From positions 1 through 64,000 of the forward strand of contig NZMJ01000117.1 of assembly GCA_002692855.1 (NCBI GenBank): a stretch of DNA of 64,000 nt, read 5' to 3'. Under the pieces are notes generated by a model that worked only from the letters and a program-made list of their open reading frames with translations, was not told the DNA's origin and did no database searches. This DNA is from Maricaulis sp. (lineage in GTDB: Bacteria > Pseudomonadota > Alphaproteobacteria > Caulobacterales > Maricaulaceae). The translations under genes were made by a program, and so were the position numbers. Each line of letters opens with the position of its first letter. Position 1 is the stretch's first letter. This document shows positions 44,486 to 54,137 of this stretch, one piece after another.

Positions 44486-44968
44486 ATGCGCCGCCTCGTC
44501 ATCGCCATCGCCGCCCTGATCGCCCTGCCGGGCCTGGCCGCGGCTCAGGACCGATACATAGAGGCCGACCACGCCGAGGTCGTTCGGCTGCCCGCTCCCG
44601 CTTATACGGTGGTCATCGGCAACCCTTCAGTCGCGGATGCCGTCATCCATGACCGCAACACGCTGATCCTGACTGGCCGGCTGCATGGCCGGACCAATGT
44701 CATCGCGCTCGACGCGCGCGGGCGTGTGATCTACGCGCAAGAGGTTATCGTCGGCGGCACGATGGACGGCGGCGTCACGCTGTATCGCGGTGCCAATCGG
44801 ACGACCTATGCCTGCGGGGCCAGCTGCGAGGCGACGCCGACGATCGGCGATGACCCGGAGCGCTTCTCGACCCTGTCCGACCAGGGCAATGCCCGTATAC
44901 AGGCAGCCGCCCAGGCCCTGGCCGCAGCCGACGGCGGCAGCGCCCCGCTCGCGGGCGGACGCGAATAG
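44486..44968 (+). CDS. Stand-alone CpaC-type N-terminal domain protein
   Basis: The 160-residue product has a signal peptide (MRRLVIAIAALIALPGLAAA) and a single pilus-assembly N-domain: VIGNPSVADAVIHDRNTLILTG, which aligns with VTNPAIADAVIRTPRRAYLLG of CpaC in this window. No secretin core follows; the tail is Ala-rich with two cysteines (CGASC). It probably binds at the secretin periplasmic face or helps pilus assembly. It is followed by the TadE genes. Confidence 0.82.
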   Translation: MRRLVIAIAALIALPGLAAAQDRYIEADHAEVVRLPAPAYTVVIGNPSVADAVIHDRNTLILTGRLHGRTNVIALDARGRVIYAQEVIVGGTMDGGVTLYRGANRTTYACGASCEATPTIGDDPERFSTLSDQGNARIQAAAQALAAADGGSAPLAGGRE

Positions 44969-45042
44969 TGCGTTAACTACGGCCCTTTACGCGTATTTAA
45001 ACGAGATCGGTCACAGTCATCTGAAAGGATGGCGGTGAAACG

Positions 45043-45567
45043 ATGCGCCTCACTCGGCATATCAAGACATTCCGGCAGGACCGGAAAGGCTCGACAGCGG
45101 TTGAATTCGCGCTGATCGCAGGCCCGTTCTTTTTCTTCCTGATGGCGCTGGTCGAGATCGCCGCGGTCTTCTTCGCATCAACCGTGATCGAGAATGCTGT
45201 GCTCGAATCGGCACGCGAGATCCGGACCGGACAGGTTCAGGCCGGCGGCATGGACGCCGAAGGCTTCCGCGAAGCGGTTTGCCTGCGCGTCGAGGTGATC
45301 GCCGACTGCAACCGCCTGGAATTCGATGTCCGCGTGTTCGAGGATTTCGATGGCGCCGTTGGCGCCGATCCGACCAATGACGACGGCGAGCTCGATCCCG
45401 ACACGATGGGCTTTGATCCGGGGGATGCCGGCGACATCGTGATGGTGCGCGTCTTCTACCGCTGGCCGCTTTTGATGCCGAACTTCTTCGCGAGCATGTC
45501 CAACCTGCCGAACAATGAGCGCCTGATCACGTCGGCGACCGTCTTCCGCAACGAGCCGTGGGATTGA
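45043..45567 (+). CDS. tadE: TadE-like pseudopilin
   Basis: The 174-residue product has the TadE motif RKGSTAVEFALIAGPFFFFLM as its single membrane helix (about 18-40), a prepilin-like segment with Glu+5. The periplasmic domain is acidic. TadE and TadF are minor pseudopilins of the Flp pilus. Its stop overlaps the start of the next TadE-type gene. Confidence 0.88.
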   Translation: MRLTRHIKTFRQDRKGSTAVEFALIAGPFFFFLMALVEIAAVFFASTVIENAVLESAREIRTGQVQAGGMDAEGFREAVCLRVEVIADCNRLEFDVRVFEDFDGAVGADPTNDDGELDPDTMGFDPGDAGDIVMVRVFYRWPLLMPNFFASMSNLPNNERLITSATVFRNEPWD

Positions 45568-46106
45568 TGATGCGCCATCTGCTTCGATATCTGCGCGCCT
45601 TTGCCGGTCGAAACGAGGGTGTTTCCGCCGTCGAGTTCGCCTTGATCGCCCCCATCATGCTGATCTTCTATCTCGGCGTGATCGAGGTCAGCCTTGCCCT
45701 GTCGGTTGACCGCAAGGTCACGTCAGCGGCCAGCGCTCTCGCAGATCTCGTGGCGCAGGACGACGTCATCACCGACGACGAGATGGACCAGATCCTGAAT
45801 GCCGGGCCGGTCATCATTGCCCCCAACCCGGCAGCCCCGCTCCAGATCCGCATTTCAAGCATTTCGATGAACCTGATCGGCGAGGCCGAAGTCGACTGGA
45901 GCGATAGCCGCGGCATGACGCCCCTGACGGAAGGGGCGCGCTACACGCCGCCGTCGGGGCTCCTATCGCCGGGCCGGTCCCTGGTCATGGTCGAGGTGAC
46001 GTATCTTTACGAATCGGCCTTTGCCGAGATCGGCGTCGGCCGCTTTGCGATCGAGGAAACTTTCTATCTTCGCCCGCGCCGCTCCCTGGTCGTCAGCCGA
46101 CAATAA
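45567..46106 (+). CDS. Second TadE/TadF-like pseudopilin
   Basis: The 179-residue product has the motif EGVSAVEFALIAPIMLIFYLG (helix about 22-44), again a pseudopilin-type N-terminus. ATG 45567 overlaps the stop of the preceding gene; ATG 45570 is an alternative. The last 14 bases overlap the end of the convergent pabC gene. It fits a TadF/TadG role by position. Confidence 0.85.
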   Translation: MMRHLLRYLRAFAGRNEGVSAVEFALIAPIMLIFYLGVIEVSLALSVDRKVTSAASALADLVAQDDVITDDEMDQILNAGPVIIAPNPAAPLQIRISSISMNLIGEAEVDWSDSRGMTPLTEGARYTPPSGLLSPGRSLVMVEVTYLYESAFAEIGVGRFAIEETFYLRPRRSLVVSRQ

Positions 46107-46902
46107 CCTCGGCACGCTTCAGTGCCTGCACCGCACCATGACGGACATCGAACTCCAGCCCGTCGAGCGATCGCACCGGCACCACGCCCAGCGCGCAATT
46201 CGTCACGAAAATGGCCTCGGCGGCCTGCAAGGCATCCGGTGAAAACATGCCTTCACGCACCGACAGGCCTGCATCTGCTGCGCATTTCATCACGGCTTCG
46301 CGGGTAACGCCGGTCCGGATGGCACAATCGGGCGACGGCGTGACCAGTTCGCTGCCGCAGATCCAGAATATGTTGGCGCAGTCGCCGCCCGAGACGTGCC
46401 CCTGCGTGGTCAAGCACAGTGCCATGTCGCCGCCGGCGCGGACCGCAGCGCGGCGGGCCGCCGCATTGTCAGTATAGCTGAGTGTCTTGTGCCGGCTGGC
46501 AAGGCTCGAAGGGGAGCGCCGAAGCGGCGCCGTGACGAGCGCCAAGCCGTCGGGCGGTTCTGAAACCGGGCTCGCCGACAGGAACAAGCCGGGCCGCGGC
46601 GCCTCGATCACCCCCAGCCCGCGAGGTCCTGCACCGCGCGACAAGGTCACCCGCACCATGGCGTCTTCACCGGCGGTTTCGGCGCCTTCGGCTATGGCCT
46701 CCCACCGGGCCGGGCAGTCGAGGTCCATCGCGCGGCAGGCCGCCTCAAACCGCACGCGGTGAAGGTCACCGCGGCGCAGCGTGCCGCCCTTGACCCGCAG
46801 GGTTTCAAACACGCCGTCTCCAAGCAGGAAGCCGCGATCGTCCGGACGCAGATCGCCGTCCTGAAAGTCGCGCCAGCCCTGACCGGTCCAGGTCTTCATC
46901 AT
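46093..46902 (-). CDS. pabC: Aminotransferase class IV, probable aminodeoxychorismate lyase
   Basis: The 269-residue PLP protein has the fold-type-IV pattern: GFLLGDGVFETLRVKGG at the start, RVTLSRGAGPRG, KTLSYTDNAAARR with the PLP Lys, and GDCANIFW. The position immediately after pabB, with overlapping stop and start, makes 4-amino-4-deoxychorismate lyase the best call, although a D- or branched-chain aminotransferase cannot be excluded. Confidence 0.85.
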   Translation of the reverse strand: MMKTWTGQGWRDFQDGDLRPDDRGFLLGDGVFETLRVKGGTLRRGDLHRVRFEAACRAMDLDCPARWEAIAEGAETAGEDAMVRVTLSRGAGPRGLGVIEAPRPGLFLSASPVSEPPDGLALVTAPLRRSPSSLASRHKTLSYTDNAAARRAAVRAGGDMALCLTTQGHVSGGDCANIFWICGSELVTPSPDCAIRTGVTREAVMKCAADAGLSVREGMFSPDALQAAEAIFVTNCALGVVPVRSLDGLEFDVRHGAVQALKRAEVIVG

Positions 46903-48194
46903 CCGGCAATCGCCTTCTTCAGGGCCGAGGCCTTGGCCATCGTCTCTGCATACTCCTCCTCGGGATCCGAGCCGATCGTGATCGCCCCGCCCGACCGCCC
47001 GGAGACGGCCCAGCCGCCGTCCTCCTCTTCCAGCGTCAGGGTGCGGATCATCACATTGAAGTCCATCGTCTGCGCGCGGTCTCCGATCCAGCCCAGCGCC
47101 CCGCAATAGGCACCGCGCGGCGCGCCTTCCTGCGCGCTCAATATATCCATCGCCCGCAGTTTCGGCGCCCCGGTGATGGATCCGGGCGGGAAGGCCGCCG
47201 CGAGAAGATCCAGCCCGTCCCGGCCCTCGGCGAGCTGGCCCGTCACCGTCGAAACGAGATGATGGACGTTGGCGAAACTTTCCACCTTGAACAGCTCGGG
47301 AACTTCGACCGAACCGGGCGCGCAGACACGAGACAGATCGTTGCGCATCAGGTCGACGATCATCAGGTTTTCCGCCCTGTCCTTCTCGCTCTCGGCGAGT
47401 TCGCGCACGAGCGCGGCATCGGCCTCAGGCGTTGCGCCGCGCGGGCGGGTTCCCTTGATCGGCCGGGCCTGGGCCACCCCGTCCTCCAGCCGCACAAAGC
47501 GTTCCGGGGAGTTGGAAATGACCACCCGCCCATCCGGCAGGCGCAGATACGCCCCGTGGGGGGCCGGACTGTCCGCCGTCAGCCGCCGGAAAAGATCGAG
47601 CGGCGTGTCGCCCTCCCCCAGTCGGCCGGCAAAGGGCTGGGACAGATTGGTCTGGTAGATGTCCCCGGCCCGGATGTGGTCGAGGATCGCATGGCAGGAC
47701 TGCAGATACTTCGCCTTCGGCCAGACTGGCTCGAAACTGCCAGACGGCGCGCGCGCGTCCGGCAAGGGCCGGACCGCCGCGAGACGCTTTTCGACCGCCC
47801 GCATCGCCGTTGCCCGGCCTTCCAGCGTGACGCGACGCGCCAACGGATCGAATCGCAGCCAGGCGCGATAGGCAAAAAGGTGGATGGGCGGCGTGTCCGG
47901 CGACCAGTCTGGCCAGCTCAGCGTGCGGGCTGCTTCATACTCGAACAGGCCAGCGACAAGGTCCCCCTTCGCTGCCGCATCCCGCGCGGCCCCAATCGCA
48001 TCGAACCAGCCCCCGGACTGCGCCTCGGCGCGGCCGATCGGAAAGGGGGCGGCGGGGCCTGGAAACAGGAGGGACTGTGTGTCGGGGCCGCCGCTGAGGA
48101 GGAGTGTACCCGTCTCGCCGGCGAAGGCGGACAAGGCGTGGACCGGATCGATCCAGTCGAGCGGCTTTACATGCCCCCTGACGGCGGCCGTCAT
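46899..48194 (-). CDS. pabB: Aminodeoxychorismate synthase component I
   Basis: The 431-residue chorismate-binding enzyme makes 4-amino-4-deoxychorismate for folate. The C-terminal chorismate domain has DIYQTNLSQPF, SPERFV, PIKGTRPRG, DLMRNDLSRVCAPGSV and PPGSITGAPKLRAM. The N-terminal part is shorter than in anthranilate synthase. No glutaminase (pabA) is in the window. It overlaps the phosphatase gene upstream. Confidence 0.93.
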   Translation of the reverse strand: MTAAVRGHVKPLDWIDPVHALSAFAGETGTLLLSGGPDTQSLLFPGPAAPFPIGRAEAQSGGWFDAIGAARDAAAKGDLVAGLFEYEAARTLSWPDWSPDTPPIHLFAYRAWLRFDPLARRVTLEGRATAMRAVEKRLAAVRPLPDARAPSGSFEPVWPKAKYLQSCHAILDHIRAGDIYQTNLSQPFAGRLGEGDTPLDLFRRLTADSPAPHGAYLRLPDGRVVISNSPERFVRLEDGVAQARPIKGTRPRGATPEADAALVRELAESEKDRAENLMIVDLMRNDLSRVCAPGSVEVPELFKVESFANVHHLVSTVTGQLAEGRDGLDLLAAAFPPGSITGAPKLRAMDILSAQEGAPRGAYCGALGWIGDRAQTMDFNVMIRTLTLEEEDGGWAVSGRSGGAITIGSDPEEEYAETMAKASALKKAIAG

Positions 48195-48961
48195 CCCCGC
48201 ACCAGCGCGTCCCTGAGGCGCGCAATCTCGTCTTCATCAAGTCCGAGCACGTCGCGCATATAGACCTCTGCCGGTCCCATCACCTCGAACGCCTGGGCCA
48301 GATAGTCTGCCTCGACGCCCAGGAAGAGGCGCATCTCGTCAGGCCCGATCTTGCTGCCCGTGCGGTCGGCAATGCTCTTGGCGACTTCGGGGACCAGGCT
48401 GTCGTAATCGACCGCAGTATTCGTCGCGAGATAATCATCGATGACGGTGTCGCGGTCGACGCCTGCGAGCTCCAGCGTCATGGCGCAGAATATCCCGGTC
48501 CGGTCCTTGCCCGCTGCGCAGTGCACGACGAAGGATTCCGCGTCGGCATGATCTCCCAGCGCCCGCAGACCGGCAGCGAAAGCCTGCTGGTTGCCCGGAT
48601 CGGTTGGCAGACGGCGATAGGTCGACAGCATGAAGTCCCGGATACCGGCCGCGCTATGGTCGCCTTCGCGCAGGAAAACCAGGTGCGGCGGTTCGGCGTG
48701 CCCGGCGAAATCCGATGCCAGTACGCGCGGATTGAGCACATCGTCCCAGCGGGACGGTTCGCGCTCGCGCTCCAACGGGCGTCGAAGGTCCGTCACCACG
48801 GTCAGTTTCATCTCGGCAAGCCGCTGACAATCCGCATCGGACGCACGCGCAAAGTGGCCCGACCGGAACAGGCCGGAACGCACCCGCGCACCATCACGCG
48901 TTTCGTAATCGCCGAAATGGCGAAAATTCCGGATTCCGTCGAAGGCAAGGACACGGCTCAT
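48191..48961 (-). CDS. Tyrosine/dual-specificity protein phosphatase
   Basis: The 256-residue product belongs to the bacterial Tyr/Ser phosphatase family (Y_phosphatase3/MptpB-like). The P-loop is HCAAGKDRTG, giving Cys nucleophile and Arg, and the N-terminus has GIRNFRHFGDYETRDG with RSGLFRSG. It is soluble. Substrate unknown. The start overlaps nothing; its stop overlaps the pabB start. Confidence 0.88.
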   Translation of the reverse strand: MSRVLAFDGIRNFRHFGDYETRDGARVRSGLFRSGHFARASDADCQRLAEMKLTVVTDLRRPLEREREPSRWDDVLNPRVLASDFAGHAEPPHLVFLREGDHSAAGIRDFMLSTYRRLPTDPGNQQAFAAGLRALGDHADAESFVVHCAAGKDRTGIFCAMTLELAGVDRDTVIDDYLATNTAVDYDSLVPEVAKSIADRTGSKIGPDEMRLFLGVEADYLAQAFEVMGPAEVYMRDVLGLDEDEIARLRDALVRG

Positions 48962-49071
48962 GGCGGTCTGACTAGGCCGGGAAATCACGCGGGGCAACCC
49001 GGTAAAAATGACAACTTCCGGGTGTCACAAACCCCGGTTAAACTTGGTCTGGAATTGTTGAGGTAGTTTCC

Positions 49072-50805
49072 ATGCGTTACGCACTGTTTAGCGCGCTCAT
49101 GCTGGCGCTCTCCGCAGCTTCGTCTGCTGTGGCACAACCCAATCTCGCGGCGGCAATCGCACCGAATGCACGGTCGGTCGAAGTTGGCACACCGGCGACC
49201 TTTTTCGCCACGATGATCAACTCCGGTGACACCGGGGCAACAAATTGCCGGGTTGAACTCGATCCGGAGAATGTCGGTCCCGCTACGATCAGCTATCGCA
49301 GAACGGACGCATCGAACCAGCCAGTCGGCACCAGCGACACGCCCTTCGACCTTGCAGCCGGGGGCAACCAGACCCTCGTGCTGAGCGTGACGCCGCAGAC
49401 AGCGTTTCCCGCAGCGCTCTACCGCTTCAATTACGCTTGCGACGAGGCGTCGACGGGATCGGTATTCGGTGCGAGCGACGTCTATATCCGCAGTTTCGCC
49501 ACCGGCGCGAATGCGTCCGATCTCATCATGATCCTGCAGACGCTGTCGAACGATGGCGTTGTCAGATTTGCCGAAAACGGCCGGCGCGGCGTTGCCGCGG
49601 GCGCAGCCATCAATAATGGCGGTGACGCCGCTTACGTCTACGTCCAGCCCGTCTATCCGGGTTACACGTTTTCATTGAACGGACCTGTCAAGAATCACCA
49701 TCGCAACCTGCTGATCTGCCAGACCGACGCGGCCGGGGTCTGCCAGTCTTCACCGTCCAGTTCGTTGGAGTTCACCAATCTCGCTGCCGGGACGGTGTTC
49801 ACGTTCAACATCTATTTTGACGATTCCGCTGACGGCGAAGTGCCTTTCATGCCTGAATTCCTCCGGCTCACGGCGCAGGCAACGGAAGTCCGGGTGAGTG
49901 GTCAGGGAACAACTGGAATGGCAGGCGCGACGAGTGTTGCCGTCAGCGAACCTGACGGTCCCGCGCTCGCCGCCGATGTCCCGCTCTCCGGCGTCTGGTA
50001 TGGCTATTACGGCAATCCGGATCAGTCCGGAAGCAATCGCGTTCAGGTCATGCTGACGCCCGACGGGCGGTTTGTGATGCGGTCCTTCCTCGTCAACTTC
50101 CTGAATGAAGCCCTGACCGTGCCTCGCGAACTTCTGCTCTGGGGTCAGCCGACGGTCACGCGCGTGGGCGATGCCCTGCATGTTTCCGGTTCGGTCAATT
50201 CACTCAATACCGATGGTTCGGTCGGCTCGGAGTCGCTCGACGGGCTGGTGCTCAATCTCCAGTCACGGATGACAGGCCGGCCGGCGGCACTCGGCGGAGA
50301 CCGCGTGCGCGGATACTTCTATCGCCAGTTGCCGTCCGGTCAGATGTTGCCTGCGCTTTCCGATGACGTGAACAACAACAACCTTCCGGACAACACCTGG
50401 AATGTGGCTCGCCTTACGAGAGCTGGATTTTCTGCATCCGGTTTCTGGAACCTGTCCAACACCCGGGAAGCCTTCTCCGGCAATCTGACGGCCACCAGCG
50501 CCGATGGGAATGATACCTGCGAATCGGCGGTATCGCTCAGTCCTGTGCTTCCGGCTTCGGCGGGCCCGGCAACGCAGCGCTTCGACGTGACCGCAACATT
50601 GTCGTGCACCGGGAACGCCAACCTCAATCTCTCTGGCCAATACACCGGTTGGGGGATTGCCGAGGCCTGGACTGAATTCACCAACGAGAATGCGCTGTGT
50701 GGTGTTTTGCTGTTCTTGTCGGATGGCGACACGAACTTGCCGCTCTACGTTTACAACAACGTTCAGCGGACCCTAGGCTCGCCACCCTGCAACACCTTTT
50801 TCTAA
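49072..50805 (+). CDS. Large secreted protein, paralogue of 13091-14869
   Basis: The 577-residue product has a signal peptide (MRYALFSALMLALSAASSAVA). The mature N-terminus QPNLAAAIAPNARSVEVG and INSGDTGATNC repeats the pattern of the gene at 13091 (QPN...AI.P..R...VG and N.GD..A.NC). Shared later landmarks are DGVVRFAENG, LICQTDAAGVC with a Cys spacing like its paralogue, then a C-terminal module opening LSGVWYGYY with a TPDGRFVMRS strand. Overall identity looks low, so they diverged long ago. Function unknown. It is preceded by possible stem arms ACCCGG/CCGGGT at 48997-49023. Confidence 0.75.
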   Translation: MRYALFSALMLALSAASSAVAQPNLAAAIAPNARSVEVGTPATFFATMINSGDTGATNCRVELDPENVGPATISYRRTDASNQPVGTSDTPFDLAAGGNQTLVLSVTPQTAFPAALYRFNYACDEASTGSVFGASDVYIRSFATGANASDLIMILQTLSNDGVVRFAENGRRGVAAGAAINNGGDAAYVYVQPVYPGYTFSLNGPVKNHHRNLLICQTDAAGVCQSSPSSSLEFTNLAAGTVFTFNIYFDDSADGEVPFMPEFLRLTAQATEVRVSGQGTTGMAGATSVAVSEPDGPALAADVPLSGVWYGYYGNPDQSGSNRVQVMLTPDGRFVMRSFLVNFLNEALTVPRELLLWGQPTVTRVGDALHVSGSVNSLNTDGSVGSESLDGLVLNLQSRMTGRPAALGGDRVRGYFYRQLPSGQMLPALSDDVNNNNLPDNTWNVARLTRAGFSASGFWNLSNTREAFSGNLTATSADGNDTCESAVSLSPVLPASAGPATQRFDVTATLSCTGNANLNLSGQYTGWGIAEAWTEFTNENALCGVLLFLSDGDTNLPLYVYNNVQRTLGSPPCNTFF

Positions 50806-50811
50806 GCCGGC

Positions 50812-51438
50812 CTACTCCAGCGCTTCGCGGACATCCTCGATCTGGCGGTCGTAGAGCCCGATCAGGTAGCGCTCCTGCGCGGCCAGTTCATGGAAGGCGA
50901 ACTGCATCAGGCGCAGGCGCGGGATGAGCGGCCGGGATTCCAGCGAGTCGACCGTGCCGAAGAACGTGTCTGCAATCGACCGCCAGGTGGAATCGGCGCC
51001 GCCCGCCTGCGCATTGTAGATCAGGGCGATGTCGGCAATCAGCCCGTATTCGACCGGATCGAGATCCCCGCGCGCCTGCGCATAGTCCCAGGCCACGCTG
51101 GTCAGTCGCGGTTCCTGGATGCCGCGATCAATGATGGCGGGGAGGACATCGAACAGCACGCCCTCCTCCGGGGCTTCGCCGCGTTCGATACGGGCAATCG
51201 CCTCGCCCAGCCGCCCGGCCACCTCTTCGTGATAACCGACCACCTGGCGCAGCGCGCCGGCATTGGCGTCCATCTCTTCGATGATCCGCTCCAGCGCCGT
51301 GTTGGCCGCGTGCCGGTCGGCGACGTTCTCGCGCCATTCATTGACGAGGAAGCCCAGCACCACCGCGAACACGATGAGCAGCGCCTCGATGGCCGCGCGG
51401 CCTAACCAGGCATAGCGGGGGGCGGCGCCATCGCTCAT
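50812..51438 (-). CDS. DUF6090-like membrane-anchored protein
   Basis: The 208-residue product has one N-terminal membrane helix (about 15-35, AAIEALLIVFAVVLGFLVNEWRE) and a helical cytoplasmic or periplasmic part. The phrase E.LLIVF.VVLGFLVNEWRE is typical of a common alpha/gammaproteobacterial family of unknown function. Its start overlaps the amn stop by four bases on the same strand. Confidence 0.7.
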   Translation of the reverse strand: MSDGAAPRYAWLGRAAIEALLIVFAVVLGFLVNEWRENVADRHAANTALERIIEEMDANAGALRQVVGYHEEVAGRLGEAIARIERGEAPEEGVLFDVLPAIIDRGIQEPRLTSVAWDYAQARGDLDPVEYGLIADIALIYNAQAGGADSTWRSIADTFFGTVDSLESRPLIPRLRLMQFAFHELAAQERYLIGLYDRQIEDVREALE

Positions 51439-52901
51439 CGGAAGGGAGGCTCGTCAAAGCTGCGCAGCTTGCGCGAGTGCAGCGCAGAGGCTTCGTCGCG
51501 CTTGAGGATCTCGATCGTCTCGATCCCCGCCATCAAATGCTCGCTGACCGAGCGTTGGTAGAAAAGATTGGCTGCGCCGGGCAGCTTCAGCTCACCGTGC
51601 AGCGGCTTGTCCGACACGCACAAAAGCGTGCCGTAGGGCACGCGAAGACGGAAGCCGTTGGCCGCGATGGTCGCCGATTCCATGTCGACGGCAATCGCCC
51701 GCGACTGGTTGATCCGGCGCGCCTCGGCGTGAAAGCGCAGCTCCCAGTTCCGGTCCGCATAGGTTGCGACCGTCCCGGTGCGAAGCCGCCGCTTCAGGTC
51801 TTCGCGCGAATCCCCGCTGACCGTCTTGACCGCATTGGCCAGCGCGATCTGGATCTCGGCGATAGGCGGGACCGGGATTTCCTGCGGCAGGTCGCGGTCG
51901 AGAACCCGGTCATATCGCAGATAGGCGTGCGCCAGCACATAGTCGCCCAGGCGCTGGGAATGACGCAGCCCCCCGCAATGGCCGATCATCAGCCAGCACT
52001 GCGGACGCAGCACCGCCAGGTGGTCGGTGATCGTCTTGGCATTCGACGGGCCGACCCCGATATTCACCAGCGTGATGCCACGCCCGCCGGGCGCCTTCAG
52101 GTGATAGGCCGGCATCTGGAAACGGCGTCAGGGCGCCCCTTCGACCGCCGCGCGCGGATTGCGGGTGTCGGCATCAACCGTCACGAAACCGGCAGCGGAC
52201 AACGACTCGTATTCGTTGTCTTCCTTCAGCTGGCGGATCGCCCACGCCACGAAGGCGTCGACATAGCGGTGATAATTGGTGAACAGGATGAATTGCTGCA
52301 CGTCCTCATAGGGCGTGCCGGTATAATGCCGGATGCGTTGCAGCGAGTAATCCACGCGCGGCGCATCGAACAGGCCCAGCGGCCGCGCCTCGCCCGGCGA
52401 CGGGCTGCGTTCGCCATTGGGCACAGCGTCGTCGATCCGCGCCAGGTCGGCATACGGGAAATGGCGCACCAGGTCGGCGGCACTGGCCTTGTCGAGGTCA
52501 ATGTCCTGCGACCCGTCGAGCACATAGGAGAAGGCGATTTCCTCGTCCGACGGGCCGGTCTCGATCGTGATCGGATACTGGTCTTGCAACAGGCCCAGCT
52601 GCTCTTCCAGATAGGGCCGGAACAGCGATGGTTCGGTGATCGCCAGCCGGTAGAGGCCGGGCTCGGAAAACTTGCCGAAGGCGCGGCTGATCGGTGGCGG
52701 CGAACCGTCCGTCTCGTAGTGAACGCGCAGCTCGGGATAGGCGAATGCGCCCTTGGCGCGGGCCTTCGCATCGGGCGGCGTGCCGTCGTCGATATAGGAT
52801 TTCAGGGCCTCGCGAAGATTCTCGGTCGAGGCGTCGTAAATGGCTTGGAGGCGGTCAATCGCCTCCGAAGGCGTCTTGGCGGTCTTGAAGTGTTTTTCCA
52901 T
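51435..52901 (-). pseudogene. amn: AMP nucleosidase interrupted by one in-frame TGA
   Basis: The combined 488-codon frame matches AMP nucleosidase, which cleaves AMP to adenine and ribose 5-phosphate. The N-terminal half (52128-52901) ends NPRAAVEGAP then TGA at 52130-52128. The same frame continues RRFQMPAYHLKAPGGRGIT for the phosphorylase-like C-terminal half (51435-52115 from its first ATG), with IGHCGGLRHSQ and VDMESATIAANG. E. coli Amn has Trp at the TGA position, as I recall (WKKHQMPAWHL), so TGG-to-TGA explains it. No base is lost. The stop is followed by C, a leaky context. It could be a decayed gene, readthrough, restart at the ATG 12 bases later, or a sequence error. Confidence 0.85.
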
Positions 52902-52945
52902 CGCCAGCTTCTAACGTCCATCGCTGGCCGGCGTAAAGGGAAACC

Positions 52946-53983
52946 CTACTCCGCCGGGACGTTCGGCCGCGTCGACTTCATCTTGTCGAACGCATCCCAC
53001 ACACCTTCGGCGCCGTGCCAGTCGCCCTTGGTCGCTCCCTTGGAATATTCCGTGGCGCGCGCCTCGAAGAAGTTGGCGTGCTCGACCCCGTTGAGGATCT
53101 CGGTCAGCCAGGGCAGCGGGTGTTCCTTGGCTCCGTAGAGGGCGGGCAGCTTCAGCTGGCGCAGGCGCCAGTCCGCGATGTAGCGGATGTAGGCCTTGAT
53201 GTCGGCGGCGTTCATGCCTTCGACCTCACCCATCTCGAAGGCGAGATCGATGAACTTGTCTTCCAGCATCACGACCGTGCGGCAATTCTCGATGATGTCA
53301 TCCTGCACCGACGAGGTGAGCGCGCCGGTTTCACGGGAAAACTCGTGGAACAGCTTGATCATCCCTTCGCAGTGCAGGCTTTCGTCGCGCACCGACCAGG
53401 ACACGATCTGGCCCATGCCCTTCATCTTGTTCAGGCGCGGGAAGTTCATCAGCATCGCGAAGGACGCGAACAGCTGAAGGCCCTCGGTGAAGGCCCCGAA
53501 CATGGCCAGCGTGCGCAGGATGTCGGCATCGGTCTCGACCCCGAAGCGCTGCATGTAGTCATGCTTGTCGCGCATCGCCTCGTAATCCATGAAGGCGGAA
53601 AACTCGTTGTCCGGCATGCCGATGGTTTCGAGCAGCAATGCATAGGCGGCGATGTGGATCGTCTCCATGTTGGAGAAGGCCGACAGCATCATCTTCACTT
53701 CGGTCGGTTTGAAGACGCGCGCATAGCGCTCCATGTAGTTGTCGTTCACCTCGACGTCCGACTGGGTGAAGAAGCGGAAAATCTGCGTCAGCAGGTTGCG
53801 CTCATTGTCCGACAGCTTGGTCGCCCAGTCCTTGCAGTCCTCACCGAGCGGAACTTCTTCCGGCATCCAGTGGACCTGCTGCTGCTTTTTCCAGAAATCG
53901 TGCGCCCAAGGGTAGCGGAACGGCTTGTAGGAATGGCTCGGCGTGAGCAGACCCGGACGCGTCGATTCGGCGGACATGGACAT
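52946..53983 (-). CDS. nrdB: Class I ribonucleotide reductase small subunit
   Basis: The 345-residue product provides the radical cofactor for dNTP synthesis. Metal ligands are visible in SNMETIHIAAYALLLE and DESLHCEGMIKLFHEF, and the start is typical (KPFRYPWAHDFWKKQQQVHWMPEE). ATG 53983 is preferred, behind CAGGGGA; a longer frame to 54040 is unlikely. It is separated from nrdA by a small outer-membrane gene on the same strand. Confidence 0.96.
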   Translation of the reverse strand: MSMSAESTRPGLLTPSHSYKPFRYPWAHDFWKKQQQVHWMPEEVPLGEDCKDWATKLSDNERNLLTQIFRFFTQSDVEVNDNYMERYARVFKPTEVKMMLSAFSNMETIHIAAYALLLETIGMPDNEFSAFMDYEAMRDKHDYMQRFGVETDADILRTLAMFGAFTEGLQLFASFAMLMNFPRLNKMKGMGQIVSWSVRDESLHCEGMIKLFHEFSRETGALTSSVQDDIIENCRTVVMLEDKFIDLAFEMGEVEGMNAADIKAYIRYIADWRLRQLKLPALYGAKEHPLPWLTEILNGVEHANFFEARATEYSKGATKGDWHGAEGVWDAFDKMKSTRPNVPAE

Positions 53984-54137
53984 TTTCCCCTGCAGCAGGA
54001 CGGTTTTGGCGCGGACAGCATCAACCACCGCGCCATTCACAACATATTGGGGTTAATCACCCCCCAACGTCTAGGGGTAGGGGCTGAGTGAATCGGTGGA
54101 TAAGCCCGATTGAGTCAGTTGCCGGCCGGAAACGCCT

